Origin: Apoda limacodes
Taxonomy: Eukaryota; Arthropoda; Insecta; Lepidoptera; Limacodidae
DNA: 64,000 bases
Direction: 5' to 3'
Assembly (NCBI GenBank): GCA_946406115.1
Contig: OX291543.1
Location: forward strand, 5,086,501-5,150,500
In this document: one piece after another, positions 1 through 10,537 of the stretch
Layout: each line of letters opens with the position of its first letter
How positions within the stretch are numbered: position 1 is the first letter of the stretch
Translations under genes and position numbers: made by a program
Notes under the pieces: generated by a model
Databases searched by the model: none
What the model was told of the DNA's origin: nothing
What the model saw: the letters and a program-made list of their open reading frames with translations, nothing else

Positions 1-98
1 TACAATTGGCGCCAAAAGTGCGCCAGTTTTACGTAATTTTCAAATGTTATAACTGATGGCGATAGTTCTTACTATATTTTAATTTGTTTATTGTAGAC

Positions 99-284
99 AT
101 GGTAAAGCCTTTAACTGCCTCTTCTTCGCACAACTACAGTTCGACTATAGAAGAAAACGACTTCGCAACAGTTTGTGAATTCTACTTTCACGATTGGAAA
201 AGCGTCAGTGATATTATAAAGTTGGTTCTGGAAAACATGGATGATAATGACAATCCTAATTCTCCTATCCTCTGGGGTGTCAAG
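99..284 (+). CDS. Gene A exon 1 (start of an unrecognised 268-aa protein)
   Basis: First coding exon of a three-exon gene, 62 codons beginning MVKPLTASS. The ATG sits in GACATGG, with a purine at -3 and G at +4. A polypyrimidine run ending TTGTAG lies just upstream at 82-95, so a non-coding 5' exon may precede it outside the window. The exon ends ...TGGGGTGTCAAG before a GTTAGC donor and leaves in phase 0. The encoded part is polar and acidic (FYFHDW, ENMDDNDN) and shows no signal peptide or membrane segment. I recognise no family. The GTTAGC donor is weak, so the exact end is less certain than the frame. Confidence 0.68.
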
Positions 285-1161
285 GTTAGCTTTCTTTTTT
301 TTTTTGGAAAAAGTGGCTAACGTCCTAGCAATTGAAACAAATTTCAATGTATAAGGAGTGTCTACAAAATATATTTTCATAAGACTGTGTCTGCAGTTTA
401 AAGTAAATAAACGAACTGTTTTGTATGTATTTTTGGGTGATATTCGTACAATCCTTATACGCAGACTAGTATCCAATGTGGTGGTTTTAGGTTGTGCCAA
501 GGTTTATCGATGCGCACTTTACTACAAATTGATATCTACTCTTGAACATTGTTATAGCGTTCAGTCGAGAACGAACGTTCCCACGGGAATATCTCTATTA
601 CATTGCAACGGAGCAACGGCGTGATCTGGTTTCTAGCACAGGGATATTGTATATACTTTCTATCTTACACGACAGTTACCACAAAAAATAGATTTATGCG
701 CAAGTGATATTGCCAATTTGATGACCGACTACCTCATTGGCCCAGAGATATGCTGGTTATTATTTTGAACTGCAGTGGCAATGGGCAAGCCACGTCGCTA
801 TTGAACCGATAACCGATGGATTAGAATGGTTTTTGAGTGGCGACCACTGATCGGAAGGCGCAGAGTAGGACGGCTTTCTACAAGGCGAGATAGGCTACCT
901 ACCGATTAGGCTAAAGACGGCGCCAGATAAATGTACAAATATAAAAAAATTCTGATATAATAATTGTCGCGGATGTGCACTCTGTGCATATATTATGTCA
1001 CGAAACATTATCTTAGACTGCGGGGTTTAGTAAAGGGTCGCTGGATGCAAGGGGCTCAACACCTCCTCTTTGTGGAGACAAATGGCGGAGGTCTACGTCA
1101 GTAGACGTCTGCAGGCTGCATTATGTGGATCTATGGTTATCCATTTTTTATTTATTTCTAG
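285..1161 (+). other. Gene A intron 1
   Basis: 877-bp intron between matching phase-0 boundaries (GTTAGC donor, TTTCTAG acceptor). Apart from a LINE remnant at 771-893 I see nothing recognisable in it. Confidence 0.6.
771..893 (+). mobile_element. Decayed LINE reverse-transcriptase C-terminal remnant
   Basis: Across shifting frames the + strand reads approximately QWQWASHVA, RTDNRWIR, FEWRP and GRRRVGR. This matches the C-terminal stretch of a common lepidopteran endonuclease/reverse-transcriptase LINE (WQWAGHIARR..., ...EWRPR.GRR). Fragments of the same region lie on the opposite strand near 34.1 kb and 60.3 kb. No open frame survives. Confidence 0.6.
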
Positions 1162-1314
1162 AAAATTCCTACTGCCGCCGACAGGTTGAACGAACATCAG
1201 AAAGAGTATGAGAATCGAGTGCCAGCAAATGATAAGAGGGACGAAGTAGATGAACATAATAAGAAGTATCCGAGATTACAGGAAACGCTGGATAAAAAGA
1301 GATCTATTGTAAGG
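1162..1314 (+). CDS. Gene A exon 2
   Basis: 51 codons beginning KIPTAADRL, between a TTTATTTCTAG acceptor and a consensus GTAAGT donor. Phase is 0 on both sides, so it joins exons 1 and 3 in frame. The peptide is highly charged (NEHQKEYENR, DKRDEVDEHNKKYPR) and probably helical, with alternating Lys/Arg and Asp/Glu. There is no ATG near its start, so an ATG-based ORF scan misses it; the evidence is the open frame with good splice sites and the phase match to both neighbours. No family recognised. Confidence 0.68.
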
Positions 1315-1537
1315 GTAAGTGCGGTTTAAAAATATTTGGGGTTTTCGTTTGATTTTGAGTCAGGTAGCCTAAGTGGCTATTTTGATTAGTTATTTACTTA
1401 CATACAATGGTAAAGTTTTTTTCTTAAAATAAATGAAACAACATAATAAGTAAAAAATAAAAGTCTTTGTACTTATGTAGGTAGGTACTTGATTATAGCC
1501 TTCACACTATCACAGAAACATCATCAAAAACACACAA

Positions 1538-1538
<1 letters not shown>

Positions 1539-1615
<77 letters not shown>
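1539..1615. repeat. (CA)n microsatellite
   Basis: About 38 nearly uninterrupted CA units, preceded by imperfect CACACAATCA. It lies in gene A intron 2 and is likely polymorphic. Confidence 0.97.
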
Positions 1616-1617
<2 letters not shown>

Positions 1618-1723
1618 CGATTAACGCAACTATTATGATAACTTCCTTCAAGAGAGGTTAATAACAAAAAATTAGTATAGTAATGAAACAATTGAGGTAT
1701 TTTAGAAGAAATGGTTAAATCTA

Positions 1724-1945
1724 TTATTTATCATCTGTCAATAACACCATTTCATCTAAAATACCTCCATCATCATCGTCATCATTTGAAGACGGTGAGC
1801 TGTAGAATGTTCTGTTAGATTTAGGGTACACAATTCTAGATTGGTGTAGTTTTACTATTTCATCTGTAGGCACAAAATTATAGCAACATATTTTTCTGAC
1901 GCCTATAACGCGAGTTTCTGCGAGGCTTAGTTGGTGCACCCGCAT
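1724..1945 (-). CDS. Unrecognised 73-aa ORF with acidic tail (possible terminal exon or retrocopy)
   Basis: Minus-strand frame beginning MRVHQLSL and ending GGILDEMVLLTDDK. The middle (CCYNFVPTDEIVKLHQ, YPKSNRTFYSSPSS) has a varied, protein-like composition followed by an Asp run. Alternative acceptors (...TTATAG or ...GTCAG) lie inside the frame at about RVIG/VRK, so it could be the last exon of a minus-strand gene or a retroposed fragment in gene A intron 2. No upstream exon was found and I do not recognise the protein. Confidence 0.25.
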   Translation of the reverse strand: MRVHQLSLAETRVIGVRKICCYNFVPTDEIVKLHQSRIVYPKSNRTFYSSPSSNDDDDDGGILDEMVLLTDDK

Positions 1946-1964
1946 TAGAAAAATAAATAAAAAA

Positions 1965-2700
1965 AATTAGTGTCGGACAACCGTCCGGAATCGTGACAAC
2001 TTGTGCCTTTCACTTTTTATGTCTGTCTCTCTCGCTCTTAGGCGGGCTAACCATGCCGCGTGCCTCTCACTCGCTCTCATTGTGAGCGCATAACGTGAGC
2101 GGAGCGTAACGCAGTTTCTTGAAGTGTCACCCGGCAAACCAATTTATAAGACGTTGTCACGTCAAAAAAACAAAATTTTTTACTGCCATAAACGCAATAT
2201 GTAATGTACCTACTGGTAACACTAGTACTTACAACTTTTAAAAATCAGATTTTTTACCACTACACTACATGACGCCAATCTTTTTACTTAAATGGCCAAA
2301 TTTTCTTTTCTCAAAAACAACTAAAACTTGGAACAAAGCAAAAACAGCGCGCGTTTAAAACATTACCGCTTTATAGTTTCGTGGTGTACATTTCTGTACC
2401 GTAGTAAAATTAATGTTGCTCTGTTGCTGTCAGAAAAAGGGCCGCTCTATCACAGTACTGCCAATTCAATTTTTTAACCACCCGAGTGTATGTATGATAA
2501 AAATTATCGTGTTAAATCAGGAAAAAATCACCGGTCAGCATTGTCATTTCTGGTTAGCCTAAAATCGCCCTATTTTTACTTTGAGATAGCCAAAATGGCG
2601 ACTGGTCGCTGATCTCAATTTTTAGTAGCCCCAACACCCTTCGAGATAGCCTTAATGGCGAAAAGTCGCCTAATCTGGCACCACTGGTTTTGACCGGCTT
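1965..2700. repeat. MITE-like sequence with an internal direct duplication
   Basis: A segment opening GTCGGACAACCGTCCGG is followed by AT-rich sequence. At 2560-2690 a roughly 60-bp unit occurs twice in tandem (GAGATAGCCAAAATGGCGAC then GAGATAGCCTTAATGGCGAA), each ending GTCGC.TGATCT or its variant. It resembles non-autonomous transposon debris; no terminal repeats could be fixed. Confidence 0.4.
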
Positions 2701-2841
2701 AAGAAGGTAGCGCCTAGGGAAGCGTTTAACGTTGAGCCAAAATCGACAATGTGCACCTCAAGTAGAGCTCATTATTTATTTATAAAAATGTTTTTCAAAT
2801 TGCAGTGCAGTTAAGTGTAAAGTAATTAATATATTTCAGTT

Positions 2842-3242
2842 ATAGAAAATCAGTGACCGCTTACCATCAGGCTTGTTAGGCGGCCTCGGCACGTACTACC
2901 GGCCCCAGACGACGATCTCGCTATACCGATAGCGAGATTAGTCTCAACGTCCTCCCCTAATAGGGCATCCCCCTTAACAAGACGCCGACGTCCCCAGGTT
3001 CGTCGGTGAACGAACGGTTACACGAGGTACTCCCCTTCTGGCGCTGACTCACCTTCGGGTTCGAGGCTCACGCTGGTTAAAGGGACGACCCCAAGACCGA
3101 CAACCCAAGCCGAGGCTCCCCCAGCGCTTGGGCGCTTGGGCGCTATATGGGCTGAGACTCTTTCAGAGTCTCGTCCCAAAAGCCAGGTGGAGCAGTAATG
3201 GCTGCATAAGCCAACTGCATAGTCAGTCAGAAAAAAAAAAAT
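2842..3242 (+). mobile_element. GC-rich poly(A)-ended retroposon (SINE or LINE 3' end)
   Basis: A GC-rich island that starts with GTGACCGCTTACCATCAGGC, the signature of the LINE family J tail, then diverges and ends CAGTCAGTCAG followed by about 11 A. It contains a perfect 10-bp-arm hairpin at about 2912-2937 (ATCTCGCTAT / ATAGCGAGAT) and another at about 3150-3175 (GAGACTCTTTCAGAGTCTC). The composition break and A-tail show retroposition; the master element is not identified. Confidence 0.6.
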
Positions 3243-3879
3243 ACTTCAGCTCTTGATTTTGATACATGGCATTTTGAACCTATTTTTCAATACGGGACAT
3301 ATCACCCAGCTAAAAATGATTGCCTGATCTGGCCACGTTTATAAGCTATTTCGAGGGTCATTATCACAAATAGATTGGAAATCTTCTTGCCTTTATTGAT
3401 CGATTTTCAACCACCTGCATAGGGGGGTTACGGCACTATAGCACGTTCAAACAGTGAGGCAGGCTATACAAAAGACGTCCTCGGACATCAGCCCATGTGT
3501 CAAGCCTCTATGGACTATGAGAATGTTGACTGGCAATGCTTCGAGGTGTTTGAGTTGTTTGTGTGATTTGATAACGAAATCAGTTCTACAAAACAGTCAT
3601 AGATATGACCTATCCAGCTTCAAAAAGGAGTGAACCCGTTTATCATGTCCTCGAAACAGTTTACAATCGCACTGATGTCTTTAAGTTTTGATAACCGGAA
3701 AGGACAAGGCATAAGTAAATGTAAACAGCGAGTAAATCTCACACCTACAATTTTCTGACGGTGATATTATAGTGCAGTTGGGTAAAAATTTAGGTTCGGC
3801 AGGATTTAGGAAGCTTTGTCACGTCTTTACGTCGTCCATACTGCAGTGCTCTTACCTGCTCTTTCTAGGACAAGTAGTT

Positions 3880-4171
3880 TATACTAATATCATAAATGCT
3901 GTCTGTCTATTTTTCTCACATAGGCTACTTGGAAATGTCAAGTGTGAGTAGTTTTTTTTTCTATAATTTAGGAGTTGCCGTGTAAATCGTACACCGATAA
4001 TCGAATTTATGGCGGATAGAATTGCGGGAAAATTTGGCATGGACATAGTTTGAGTCCATGGGAAGGACATATATAGGTTACTTGAAAACGTCAAGCGTGA
4101 TTCGGATTTTTTCTATAATTAAGAAGATGCCGTTGAAATCGGAAACACCGAAAACCGCGGGCAAAAGCTAG
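3880..4171 (+). mobile_element. Helitron-like non-autonomous element, family H1
   Basis: Starts ATACTAATATCATAAATGC and ends GCGGGCAAAAGCTAG followed by T, the 3' CTAG|T expected of Helitrons. Internally it has two out-of-register copies of the 'ACTTGAAAACGTCAAGCGTGA ... TTCTATAATTAAG' segment, so it is a partial tandem of two family members. It has no coding capacity. Confidence 0.6.
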
Positions 4172-4589
4172 TAGATAAAAAATAAAATGTTCGCGTGTCA
4201 ACACGGCCTTGCATCATCAAATAATAAGAGACTACTTCTCTACTCGTGAAAGGTTTGGTGAACAGTTGACTGTTAAGGTGGGTACAGATTATTTAAAACA
4301 CAAGATGCAATGCAACAAGAATATATGTGGACGATCCCGCACTGCGCGCCTCAACAACGGCCATTGCTGGCAGGGTTCAGATCGCACGCCATGGAGCCGT
4401 TTGATTTTAAAGTGTACATGACTATATTGGTGTTTCAATTATTTTATTACACCAGTGTATAAAAAAAGTTCCAGTCGTCATCTCCACCCATTTTTACAAC
4501 CGTCAATTCAAACATCGCGGGCAGTGCCCCCTCTGCCTGCACCTGGCTACGCCCATGTCAGACCCTGATTATCGTTTAGGACCAGTTAC

Positions 4590-5045
4590 TTGTCAAAACA
4601 AATCAAACTAGCCGAAACTCGATAGGATAGCATCGTTTCGTTACAGAAGTTTAATTGACTCATCTCTATCGGATCACAAGCAAATCTGCCTTGAAGTGTG
4701 AAACCATTACTCAGAACCACCAAAGCGAGTTCAATACGAAGCAATCGACTACAATTTTTTTTTTCCTTCAGAGAAGAAAATAAATCACAACTAGAGAATA
4801 CTTAAGAATCTATAGAGGACACTATTCAGCAGGCTTTGAAAAAGAGTAGGACAACCAAAACGAAGGTGTTAAACCCACCAAAAAGGGAATGGATTAACAA
4901 GAAAATTATTGCTCGAATTAACAAAAGACATATTCTATGGCAGAAGACTTAAAGGAAACTGGACGATCAACAACTAAGAGAAGAATTTCGGAAACTAAGA
5001 AATGAAGTGTCAATTAATATTCAAACTGCTAAACCAAATTACTAT
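4590..5045 (+). mobile_element. Decayed LINE, endonuclease-to-RT linker region
   Basis: With stops and shifts the + strand reads SDHKQICLEV (end of an APE-type endonuclease), then QALKKSRTTK, NPPKREWINKKII, ARINKRHILWQK and LREEFRKLRNEV. This is the linker that precedes the RT in jockey/CR1-type LINEs. Both ends are lost; it is a pseudogenic fossil. Confidence 0.6.
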
Positions 5046-5269
5046 TTATATATTAAATTTATGTTACTTGTAAGTTCTATTTCTCGCTCGCCGCTTAAGC
5101 TAATGTAGACACAACCTTAACAAACATCGCACTACCACTTGTTTTATTGAGCTGCAATATTGTTACCAACGCCAGTAGGCACTTTTTATAAGACTACCTG
5201 CTTATTTATTTGTAAGGTACGTAAGAAATACGTCCACGTCAGAACATTGTAATAAATGATACCTATTAA

Positions 5270-5480
5270 TTTAAAAATAATAAAACAGGATTAAACGCGA
5301 CGTTATTTGGCAAAATACCCTTTTCCCGACGTTTCGGCTGAGTGTACGTACACCAGCCTTGGTCACGGGTAGACAGGAGGTGCGCGGTGTCTTCGGCTTC
5401 GAGTGAAGGCGTCCTGATGAACTACCCTCATCTCTTTCCCTACCCTCATCTTTATACTTGTCATAATCACTACACACAAC
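5270..5480 (-). repeat. Dispersed repeat with ACGTTTCGGCTGA core
   Basis: Contains CCCGACGTTTCGGCTGA and CAGCCTTGGTCACGGGTAGAC. I have seen this motif pair next to lepidopteran retroelements, but I cannot assign an element class from the sequence alone. Confidence 0.35.
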
Positions 5481-6058
5481 ACTAATACGGTAATCTGTTT
5501 TTTCCTATCACTGGATTAAATTTTTGGCCTCTAATAAAAAATGTAGTCCTATTTGAGTGTTTTTATGGTTGTAGATATATAGAACTGGATTTGTACGTTT
5601 TAAATACATTGCCATTTTAAAGAAATACTTATTAGATGTTATCAAAAATTTTTGCAAATTGAACTAACATTTTACTAGATTTACAAAAATTTATATTTCC
5701 TTAAAATTAGTACGTGCAAACCTAGTGTTATTTACCAAGCAGAGCTTTGACGCACGAGGACAAAAAAGTGACGTTGGGTTGCGGGCCGTCATTCGTCGTC
5801 CACCTTCCGGCCGCCGTCATTTGTCGTCCACCTTGATTGCAAGTTTTAAGAAGAATGTCGGCCTTGTTGATGGTGACTTCCCGTACGGAGTAATTGTTTT
5901 AATATAACATTGAAAGAGCTTTGTAACCCACTTAAAAACAGGAGTGAGGTTTTTAATTACGTTTATATGTAAATCGGTTTGGTATTTCTAATCGCCCAAT
6001 CAAAGCAACTACCAGACCGATTTCTTTTGCGTTAGTTTTAGTTTTTTTATATTAGTTT

Positions 6059-6345
6059 TTAGGGTTCCGTACCCAAAGGGTAATTAGCGGAACCCTATTA
6101 CTTTATAAGACTTCGCTGTCCGCCCGTCCGTCTGTAACCAGGCTGTATCTCATGAACCGTGATATATCTCATCTGAACTTTTCACAGAAGATGTATTTCT
6201 GTTGCCGCTATAACAACAAATACTAAAAACAAAATAAAATAAATATTTAAGGGGGTTCCCATACAACAAACGTAATTTTTTTGCCGTTTTTATAGATAAT
6301 GGTACCCCTCGTGCGCGAGTCCGACTCGCAATTGGCCAATTTTTA
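6059..6345 (-). repeat. GGTTCCGTACC dispersed repeat (Rep-G), near full length
   Basis: Reads TAGGGTTCCGTACCCAAAGG, GTCCGCCCGTCCGTCTG, AACAACAAATACTAAAAAC and GGGGGTTCCCATACAAC, and ends at CGCGAGTCCGACTCGC plus AATTGGCCAATTTTT. On the minus strand this is the usual order (GCGAGTCGGACTCGCG first, TACGGAACCCTA last). The same block order recurs at 37712-38127. Confidence 0.75.
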
Positions 6346-7009
6346 GTTTATACTAATATAAGATGTTTTCAGCAGTTTTACCCGCGTTTAAAAGCTAGTT
6401 TTTGAGAAGCGAGCTGTACCTATCATACATTTGGCCTCGATAACGCGAGACTTGAGTGCTCCATACTTTTCGCAATAATTTCCCTATTTTCTTTTTAGGT
6501 TTGTGGCGTAATGTAATATAGCCTATATCCCTAATAAACGAGATAGGTCTTTAAAATACATTACCTAAATACTCCAAAACTACTGTTTTGCGACTTTTTT
6601 ATGAGTCGTTAATTTTGTTCATCCATCTCCATCCACCACTTCCTGTTCCTCAACTTCTCAACCATTTGTTCATAAAATCTGAAAAATAATTACAATACGT
6701 TTTTATATCTATATTAAATATATCTTTTTAATTATCCGAAATAGTTCTCATACTACGAACCCTAAATATTTTTTTGCCATTCATTACATTATGGCTAGTA
6801 AGTATTTAACTGTTAATCAAAAAAATCTTCCCTTTTTATTTAAAAAAATCTCAATCCTAATCAAAAATACTGATTGCACAGCAGAATAGTGACGCTATTA
6901 ATTGAAAACCGGAGATTTTTTATGAACGTATATCTAATAATAACTAGCGCACAATACACTTTGTAATTCATTTTTGTCAAAACATAGCTATTATTTTTTT
7001 GACGCGTAA

Positions 7010-7080
7010 GGGTCGGCTCATACCGAGACGCGAAGCGGCGCGGCATTTTTGAAATAGCAATACATTATGGACCTTGTTTA
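7010..7080 (+). mobile_element. End of a PIF/Harbinger-like MITE
   Basis: GGGTCGGCTCATACCGAGAC... through GCGGCATTTTTGAAATAGCA, flanked by TAA. It matches the terminal repeat of the complete element at 32125-32354. Only one terminus is recognisable here. Confidence 0.55.
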
Positions 7081-7260
7081 CTAAATTTGAGCCATTCGCG
7101 GTATCTTCTTAATAGGGCTTGCAATGAGACATCCACGGCTTAATCTTTGCGACAAGCATGGCAGCTATGTATTTAACATAGCTACTACGTGCATCGGATG
7201 GCATTGATAATTTTCATCATTGGCGCAATCGTGTCGTTTTAATGAAGTTCTTTTATACAT

Positions 7261-7730
7261 CGGTTCAACGACGGGCTGTGAGAATTGTCGACGATCCCAA
7301 ACTCACTTGTCGTATCGAACCCTTAAGTCTGAGGAGAGACTTTGCCTCCCTGTGTGTGTTCTACCGCTTGTACAATGGGATGTGTTCTGAGGAATTTTTT
7401 GAAATGATGGCCACGGCTACTTTCTACCATCGCACCGCTCGCCATCGGCAGGGAATTCATTCTCACACTTTAGAACCGAAATGGTCGCCTACAGTGCGGT
7501 TTCAGAGAAACTTCCTCCCGCGAACGCTTGGATTGTGGAATGAGCTCCCTGCCAAGGTTTTCTCTAAGGACTACAGTATGGGGTTCTTCAAGAAAGAAGT
7601 TATTGGATTTTTGAAGGGTCTGCAATGCGCGAGTGATACTTCTTGTGTTGCAAGCGTCCATAGGCCACGGTGACCGCTTACCATCAGGCGGACGTGTGCT
7701 TGTTTGCCACCTTAGTGGTATAAAAAAAAA
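7261..7730 (+). mobile_element. 5'-truncated LINE, family J, with target-site duplication
   Basis: Carries the last part of ORF2 (SLRRDFASLCVFYRLYNG, ..., CVASVHRPR stop at 7671-7673), then GGTGACCGCTTACCATCAGG, TTGCCACCTTAGTGGTATAA and a poly(A) of nine. TACAT occurs directly before 7261 and directly after the tail at 7731-7735, an evident target-site duplication. The surviving ORF2 end (ORF 7242-7673) is uninterrupted, and this copy preserves codons deleted from the copy at 13.5 kb. It lies in gene A intron 2 in the sense direction. Confidence 0.88.
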
Positions 7731-7955
7731 TACATTATTTTACACTGCTTACAAGATAGTGATATAATAAATGTTGCTAACACCATCATTGCAATATCTA
7801 AGCGAGACTTGTCAATGCAAACTGTACCAATGTTTTTTGAAAAATCCACCGACTTCCGGAGGTCTAGCGATACCTGGAGGTAGGTACCCAGCGGCAATGT
7901 GATAGAAAGTACGGATATTAGTTTTCAGTATATTATTAGATCGACCTTAAATTAA

Positions 7956-8280
7956 TCCATACTAATATTATAAATGCGACAGTAACTATGTCTGTCTGTT
8001 TGTATGTCTGTTACCTCTTCACGCTTAAACGCTGTACCGATTAAGATAAAATTTGACATGAAGATAGTGTGAGTCCCGGGAACGGACACAGGCTACTTGA
8101 AACGTCAAGTGCGAGTCGGGTTTTTTTTATAATTGAGATTTTCCTGTTGAAATCCTACACCGATAACCGGGCCGACCGATCTCGGGCGGTTGGAACCGCG
8201 GGCAAATTTAGTATGTAGATAGTTTGTGTCTCGGGAAAGGACATACATTACTTGAAAACGTTAAGTGTAAGTCGGTTTTA
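7956..8280 (+). mobile_element. Helitron-like family H1 copy plus a second partial copy
   Basis: Starts TCCATACTAATATTATAAATG directly after A, runs through the TCTGTCTG stretch and AAGTGCGAGTCGGGTTTTT, and ends GCGGGCAAATTTAGT near 8211, a decayed CTAG|T. From 8216 a second partial copy restarts at AGATAGTTTGTGTCTCGGG and breaks off near 8280. Confidence 0.65.
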
Positions 8281-8764
8281 ACAATATAAATAGCAATATC
8301 TTGCTATAACATATATTCAATTTGCTGAGCGTGTTTACTGAAATTTGAAGACATATGTTGAGCGAGTTTTGAGATGAAAACATGTTGAAAAAACCGGCCA
8401 GAAGCGTGTCGGTCTCGCGCACCGAGGGTTCCGTTAAAGGTAAAATGTATTGAGGGACAAAGTTAACTTTGCCGTTGGACAACTGTTGTCTCAATACATC
8501 AACATAGGTCGCGGTTAGTTTACAAACTGCAAAGAAGTTTATTATCGCAAAAAAAAATTAAGATTTATTCCTTTATGTGTACTACATAGCACCGTATGTG
8601 ACCGTAGACTTTAGTGTACATTATTAATTTCAACTTGATACTTACACCCGTTCTTGAGTACAAGGGTCTTGACAGACAGACAAACAAACTTATTTTACAC
8701 TTTACACACGATTCATGCTTAACACTCAAATATGTCACAAGACATGTCTTTGACATTGTCAAGA

Positions 8765-9030
8765 AATAATAATGTTTGTTTATTTACTTTTTTGACGTAG
8801 TATATTTGATATCGCAATCTGTCATAGAATTAAAATTCCATATCCAACCTCCCTGTACTACTCATAATCGCGAATACTAAAAATAAAAATTGTAATAGGC
8901 GTGGCATTACGGTTTCCGTCTTACGAATTTCCACGATTAGGACACGTGACCTGACGCTAGTTTATCATTTTTACCCATACCAAAAAAAGTGCACAACGCC
9001 GCTAAAGAAGTTTTCACTTCAAAAAATATT
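8765..9030 (-). repeat. 280-bp dispersed repeat, copy 1
   Basis: Contains TTACTTTTTTGACGTAGTAT, CCAACCTCCCTGTACTACTC, ATTAGGACACGTGACCTGACG and GTGCACAACGCCGCTAAAG, ending AAGTTTTCACTT. The same blocks in reverse complement form copy 2 at 55690-56050. One end (AGTGAAAACTTCTTTAGCGG) resembles a terminal repeat. Probably a non-autonomous DNA transposon. Confidence 0.6.
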
Positions 9031-9311
9031 TAATAAATGTAAATAAATTGATGAGTGATAAGTTTTTTGATGTGCATTTAAAAATAAGTCTTTCAATATT
9101 AGGTAGGGCACTTTTGACGTTTTCATCATAAGTCATCATAATACTGTGAGCTGTCGTCACTACGATACGAGGAATCACTGACTCCCATCATACAGAATAT
9201 TCTAGTTTGGGAGTTAAAAGATTTGCTATTTACACACTTACAGCCCTCTCTTTTGTTACAATATATATTAATGTTATCTCTTAAGAGGTTTATTATTATG
9301 ATTTTTTTTAG

Positions 9312-9779
9312 GTAACAGATTCAAAAATATATGGTTGTCGCCGAATCAAACGTAGTTATGTATCAGAAGAAAGTTTGTGCCCTACTTGCCGGAAAAAAGT
9401 AAAATCAGCAATTCAAAGACGCAAAAATCGTAAACAATCATTTAGAAAAAAGGAAAGAAGGGGTAAGTCGCAGAATCGATCGAACAAAATTAAAAGTGGC
9501 CAGAATCAGCATGCGGCCCTTCATATTTATGACAGTGCAGAGTTTTGCCGTGCGCCAAAAGATGATTCCAAAAGGGCGGGAGAAGTTATTTATAAATTAT
9601 TTGCAAAAAATACAAAGCCGTGTTATGGTTATGACTATTTTAATGATAGTGATGACGTCATTACAGTTCTTAGTTACAATGAGGACCGGCACAAAGATGA
9701 GGATCAGATAGAATCTAAAGAACCATCAGTCAGCAGTTTTGGTAGTAATTTGAATTTAGATCATCAGCCCATGGTCTAA
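9312..9779 (+). CDS. Gene A exon 3 (C-terminal half, stop)
   Basis: 155 codons after an ATTTTTTTTAG acceptor, in phase 0, ending ...NLDHQPMV and TAA at 9777-9779. It begins VTDSKIYGCRRIKR, has a single CPTC pair at exon codons 23-26, then a strongly basic segment (AIQRRKNRKQSFRKKERR) that could be a nuclear-localisation or nucleic-acid-binding patch. The tail is acidic (NDSDDV, NEDRHKDEDQ). One CxxC pair is too little to call a zinc finger. The joined protein is 268 aa (62+51+155) and cytosolic or nuclear by composition. No family recognised. Confidence 0.75.
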   Translation, partial: VTDSKIYGCRRIKRSYVSEESLCPTCRKKVKSAIQRRKNRKQSFRKKERRGKSQNRSNKIKSGQNQHAALHIYDSAEFCRAPKDDSKRAGEVIYKLFAKNTKPCYGYDYFNDSDDVITVLSYNEDRHKDEDQIESKEPSVSSFGSNLNLDHQPMV

Positions 9780-10530
9780 AACAATTGCCAAAAAAAAAAA
9801 ATTTGTTGTTTTTTATTAATTGTTCGAGGATTGTGATTATTGCCATGCCATGCTTTTTGATGATGTTAAAATATGGTAAAAAAAATAGTCTTGACCAAAG
9901 CATACAATTTCATCATTAGTTGTAAGGTCCTTAGTACTGCTTAGGCTGTGTGACTAAACAAGATGCAATCTGAATTTTAATGTTTTTAAAAGAAGAAGCG
10001 CGTACGAGAAGTAACAATTGTAACCACATAGTATGTATTGCCATATTCATATGTGTTGTTTGTTTTTAGGAATATTGATTTATTTGCTAGTAAATTTGTT
10101 TTTTTTATTTTAATCCCTTTTTGTTTTTGTTATAAGTTTACGTAGTCAAATGGTATAAACGCTAAAATTCTTATCGTTTCGTCATGTCCATCCGTCCATT
10201 CGTAAAGGCTTTATATCTTTAATTATGATTGCGGTTAGACTTCAATATAAGTTTTTACAAGTTTAACTAATAAGTCAAAAATTTAATTTGTTCAAATTGA
10301 ATTATTTGTTCAAAGAAATGAAATTTTTATACGAACCCAAAGCTTAAAACAATACAAAAAAAACTATCTCCTTTCGACAGGAAGTGGAGTAACTCTTTCG
10401 AAGCTTGGTATTTACTTATGACCACTTCTAAAGTGTGCGATAGTAGAAATAAGCCGAGAAAGAAGTTATGCATTTCAAAAAAGCTAGAATTTAATTCTAA
10501 ATAATTTTAGAACTCACAAGGGGATAAATT
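9780..10530. other. 3' flank of gene A, no gene seen
   Basis: AT-rich. No clear AATAAA was seen within 200 bp of the stop. A fragment at 10135-10215 (GTCATGTCCATCCGTCCATT) resembles the Rep-G family. Otherwise unassigned. Confidence 0.5.
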
Positions 10531-10537
10531 CACTGAA

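Larger units (their letters stand above)
1315..9311 (+). other. Gene A intron 2
   Basis: Eight-kilobase intron from GTAAGT to ATTTTTTTTAG. It holds a (CA)n microsatellite, GC-rich retroposon debris, Helitron-like copies, LINE pieces and MITE fragments, listed separately. In 560-770, 940-1140, 5500-6050 and 6350-6880 I see only AT-rich unassigned sequence. Confidence 0.65.

Noticed and set aside
1531..1615. CA tract considered as a CRISPR-like or telomeric repeat
   Set aside because: Uniform dinucleotide repeat with no spacers; an ordinary microsatellite.
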